Assembly: GCF_000150275.1 (NCBI RefSeq)
Contig: NW_002060943.1
Coordinates: forward strand, 1,422,628 to 1,486,627
Length of the DNA: 64,000 nt
Origin: Trichoplax adhaerens
Lineage: Eukaryota; Placozoa; Uniplacotomia; Trichoplacea; Trichoplacidae
Direction of reading: 5' to 3'
The first letter of the stretch is position 1. Each line of letters begins with the position of its first letter. The position numbers and the translations under genes were made by a program. Below are positions 61,821-64,000 of the stretch, one piece after another. The notes under the pieces were generated by a model that ran no database searches, had not been told where the DNA came from, and worked only from the letters and a program-made list of their open reading frames with translations.

Positions 61821-64000
61821 CTGTCACTTTCCTTTGACAGCTTTGGATACGAGATTATTACCTCAATATAATCATTTTTTGTGTCTCTTTGGTATAACTA
61901 TACACATAACAAATATTAATTGTGTCAACTGTAATAATTGGACTTATTCCATGATACTGATCTGATAACTATCTAATGCTATTAAATTACTACGACAGTA
62001 CAACATGAGATTATGATCTGAAAATAAAAACGCAGTCATTCGAAATTTAGTTACGATCTACCTTTAATATACGAAACTAATTACTTAAATTGTTTTTCTA
62101 CTTTATTTTGGTTCTGGTAGTTACCTTGAAGACTGTAACTTTCCAACCATATCTTTTAATAGAATAAGCGCGCTAAAATTTATTTAATTTAGGACTACTT
62201 AACTTGCTAATTGTAGTATAGTACTTTCATTTATTCACACTATATCATTGATATTTAGGAGTATCGATACTTTGTTAAAACGTATTAGCATACATTTAAA
62301 TTGATCCTATACGGTACGGCTATGCTATACTTCTCTTTTTTATACTTTTACTGTTAGTTGCTTAATATTGTACAATCTTGTTTTAATAGCTAAGATAAAA
62401 TCCTATATTTTCTTTTTGTGGATGAATCAATACATTGCATGTGCTTGCTATATTCAAAATTATTGTAATATCTATTCAAAGATATTCAAGATGGATCCAT
62501 ACGATTCATTATTTAAATTTTTTAACGTGTTTATGCTCTAACTTGATTTCTTTCAACTAATACAGTAATGTGTTATATTATATAATGATTTAGCTGTTTC
62601 CGTTACAATTGGTCATTTTACCCCTTAATCAACTTTAGTAATTCGGGTTATGATACTTCTATCGATATCGACATAATACGCATTGTCTATTTTGTTAACA
62701 TGATAGTTAATGACAAACAAACTTGAAGATAATATAAAAGTTAACCTATTACTTTCAACATCCGCTTGATTAATTTCTTATAATACTACCATTACATCAA
62801 ACTTTGATAGTCCTCTATATATCAGTAATATAGAGCTTAATTAAAGTAAAGTAAACAAAATAAGATTCTATCATTTGAACCGATGGGCTATATTTAGTAA
62901 CTTAAGACGCAAATCAAAATTACGTTTTCCGGGCAGTAATCTACTACAATAATCTCAAATTGATGTGTAATGCATATTTATGTGCCATATAGCAAGCAGT
63001 GACTGTTATATCAGCTTTAGGATGCTCTACCTCGGACCGGCACAAAGAATTTCAAGTACAGAAATATATCTAGTTGAACCTCAGCAAATCAAGATTTCTC
63101 TAGTAATTGATAGATTCTGCTAATTATCGTTTTGAGTTTCGTTCGGGTTTTTACGAAAATATAGTATTTAAGAAGATTGTAGATTCAATATAGTGAAGTA
63201 GAATTGAATAGAATCATTTTTGGAGTTACAGTAGCATTTATTATAGTTATTATTGTAGTAGAAGTAAGGATTAAGATCAGATTTTTCGGACTTATCGGCA
63301 GTCCATCATTATTTACCATAAATTATATAAACATTGTCGGTTCACAAAATGGATGTATTAATTTCGGTGGTTACCGATATCGTTGTAAACTCAATTTTTT
63401 GAATATCTAAAAAATAGTTCATTCATTGAGTTAATAACATTATCCTTTAAATTAATATTATAATTTTTCAAGCTTTGCATAGAATAGTCTTTCCTTGTTA
63501 AGATCAATTTTAAAATAAAGAAACAAATACAGTCCAAAAATTTATACTAAAGATTGTTGCTACTGTCTGCTTTGTATATTCCTGCAGTCAATATAAGAAT
63601 TTCAAATGCAGCGGCTCCCCGGCAACCGTCTAACTTGAAATAAATCTTTCCCGCCCCCACTTAGTTACACAACTTAATTTTAGTATACTGGCAATGTCTA
63701 CTTCAAGGTATTGAATCAGTAATACATAATATACAAAAATACTTACGTCATTTTATTCATTCCCAAGCAACTTGAAAAATTTACTGTCACGCTGACTATG
63801 CGGTTATGAATAGATCACTGTCAATAACTGTACCATGGCAACAGCAATCTAACATTTATCCAATCTATTTCATCAATGACAGATATTGTAGTAATTCTGT
63901 ACACAAAAATGCTACTGTATATAGGTTAACATACATATAACTAACAATAGGTATATACTAAAGAAACAGCCTGCCACAGTGATGAAACATATAAAGCCAT
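61821..64000. other. Non-coding
   Basis: No supported gene to the window end. An ATG-less plus frame at 63204-63410 has a hydrophobic start and then GCINFGGYRYRCK; it is noted but not called. A minus patch near 62955-63050 (SEVEHPKADITVTACYMAHK) is open for 36 codons only. Confidence 0.35.

Overview
The window is AT-rich animal nuclear DNA (roughly two thirds A+T by eye). It has compact spliced genes, one intronless receptor gene and one assembly gap. The set of genes (a catalytically complete ADAM protease, a rhodopsin-type receptor and a SAP130 subunit of the Sin3 deacetylase complex) with short GT-AG introns marks it as metazoan. Base composition and gene style fit an early-branching animal such as a placozoan (Trichoplax type). 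That placement is inference and was not tested.

Layout. 1-2799, minus: 5' part of an ADAM metalloprotease gene, cut by the window edge. 3258-3660, minus: broken remains that look like a class C GPCR ligand-binding domain. 7192-8340, plus: a one-exon class A GPCR of 382 residues. 9735-14330: a GC-richer, highly repetitive island full of TACTGTACAGTA-type palindromes and two minisatellites. It lies across the promoter and the 3.7 kb first intron of the next gene. 10939-18705, plus: SAP130, which I could rebuild as 16 exons with matching phases (about 851 residues), including a last exon hidden behind a 64 bp intron.

18706-64000 has no large gene that I can see. Inside it is a scattered set of short secreted-peptide precursors. 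Three on the minus strand (first exons near 24.3, 41.4 and 50.6 kb) have a fresh signal peptide, a short linker and then a splice donor. The 24.3 kb one joins in phase to an exon at 21.2 kb that begins with Lys-Arg and encodes a 39-residue peptide with six cysteines. Plus-strand copies or relics lie near 32.5, 36.4 and 37.4 kb. This dispersed family is the most likely undescribed system in the window: a lineage-specific set of small secreted peptides in an otherwise gene-poor stretch. The same stretch holds a candidate membrane microprotein (43.6 kb), a possible BEL/Pao retroelement relic (37.6 kb), two strong RNA-type hairpins (40.9 and 51.4 kb) and five decayed tandem repeats.

Only the ADAM, GPCR and SAP130 genes are firm. 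The peptide first exons are good candidates. Most second-exon proposals are weak, because dozens of chance ORFs of 50 codons are expected in DNA this AT-rich.
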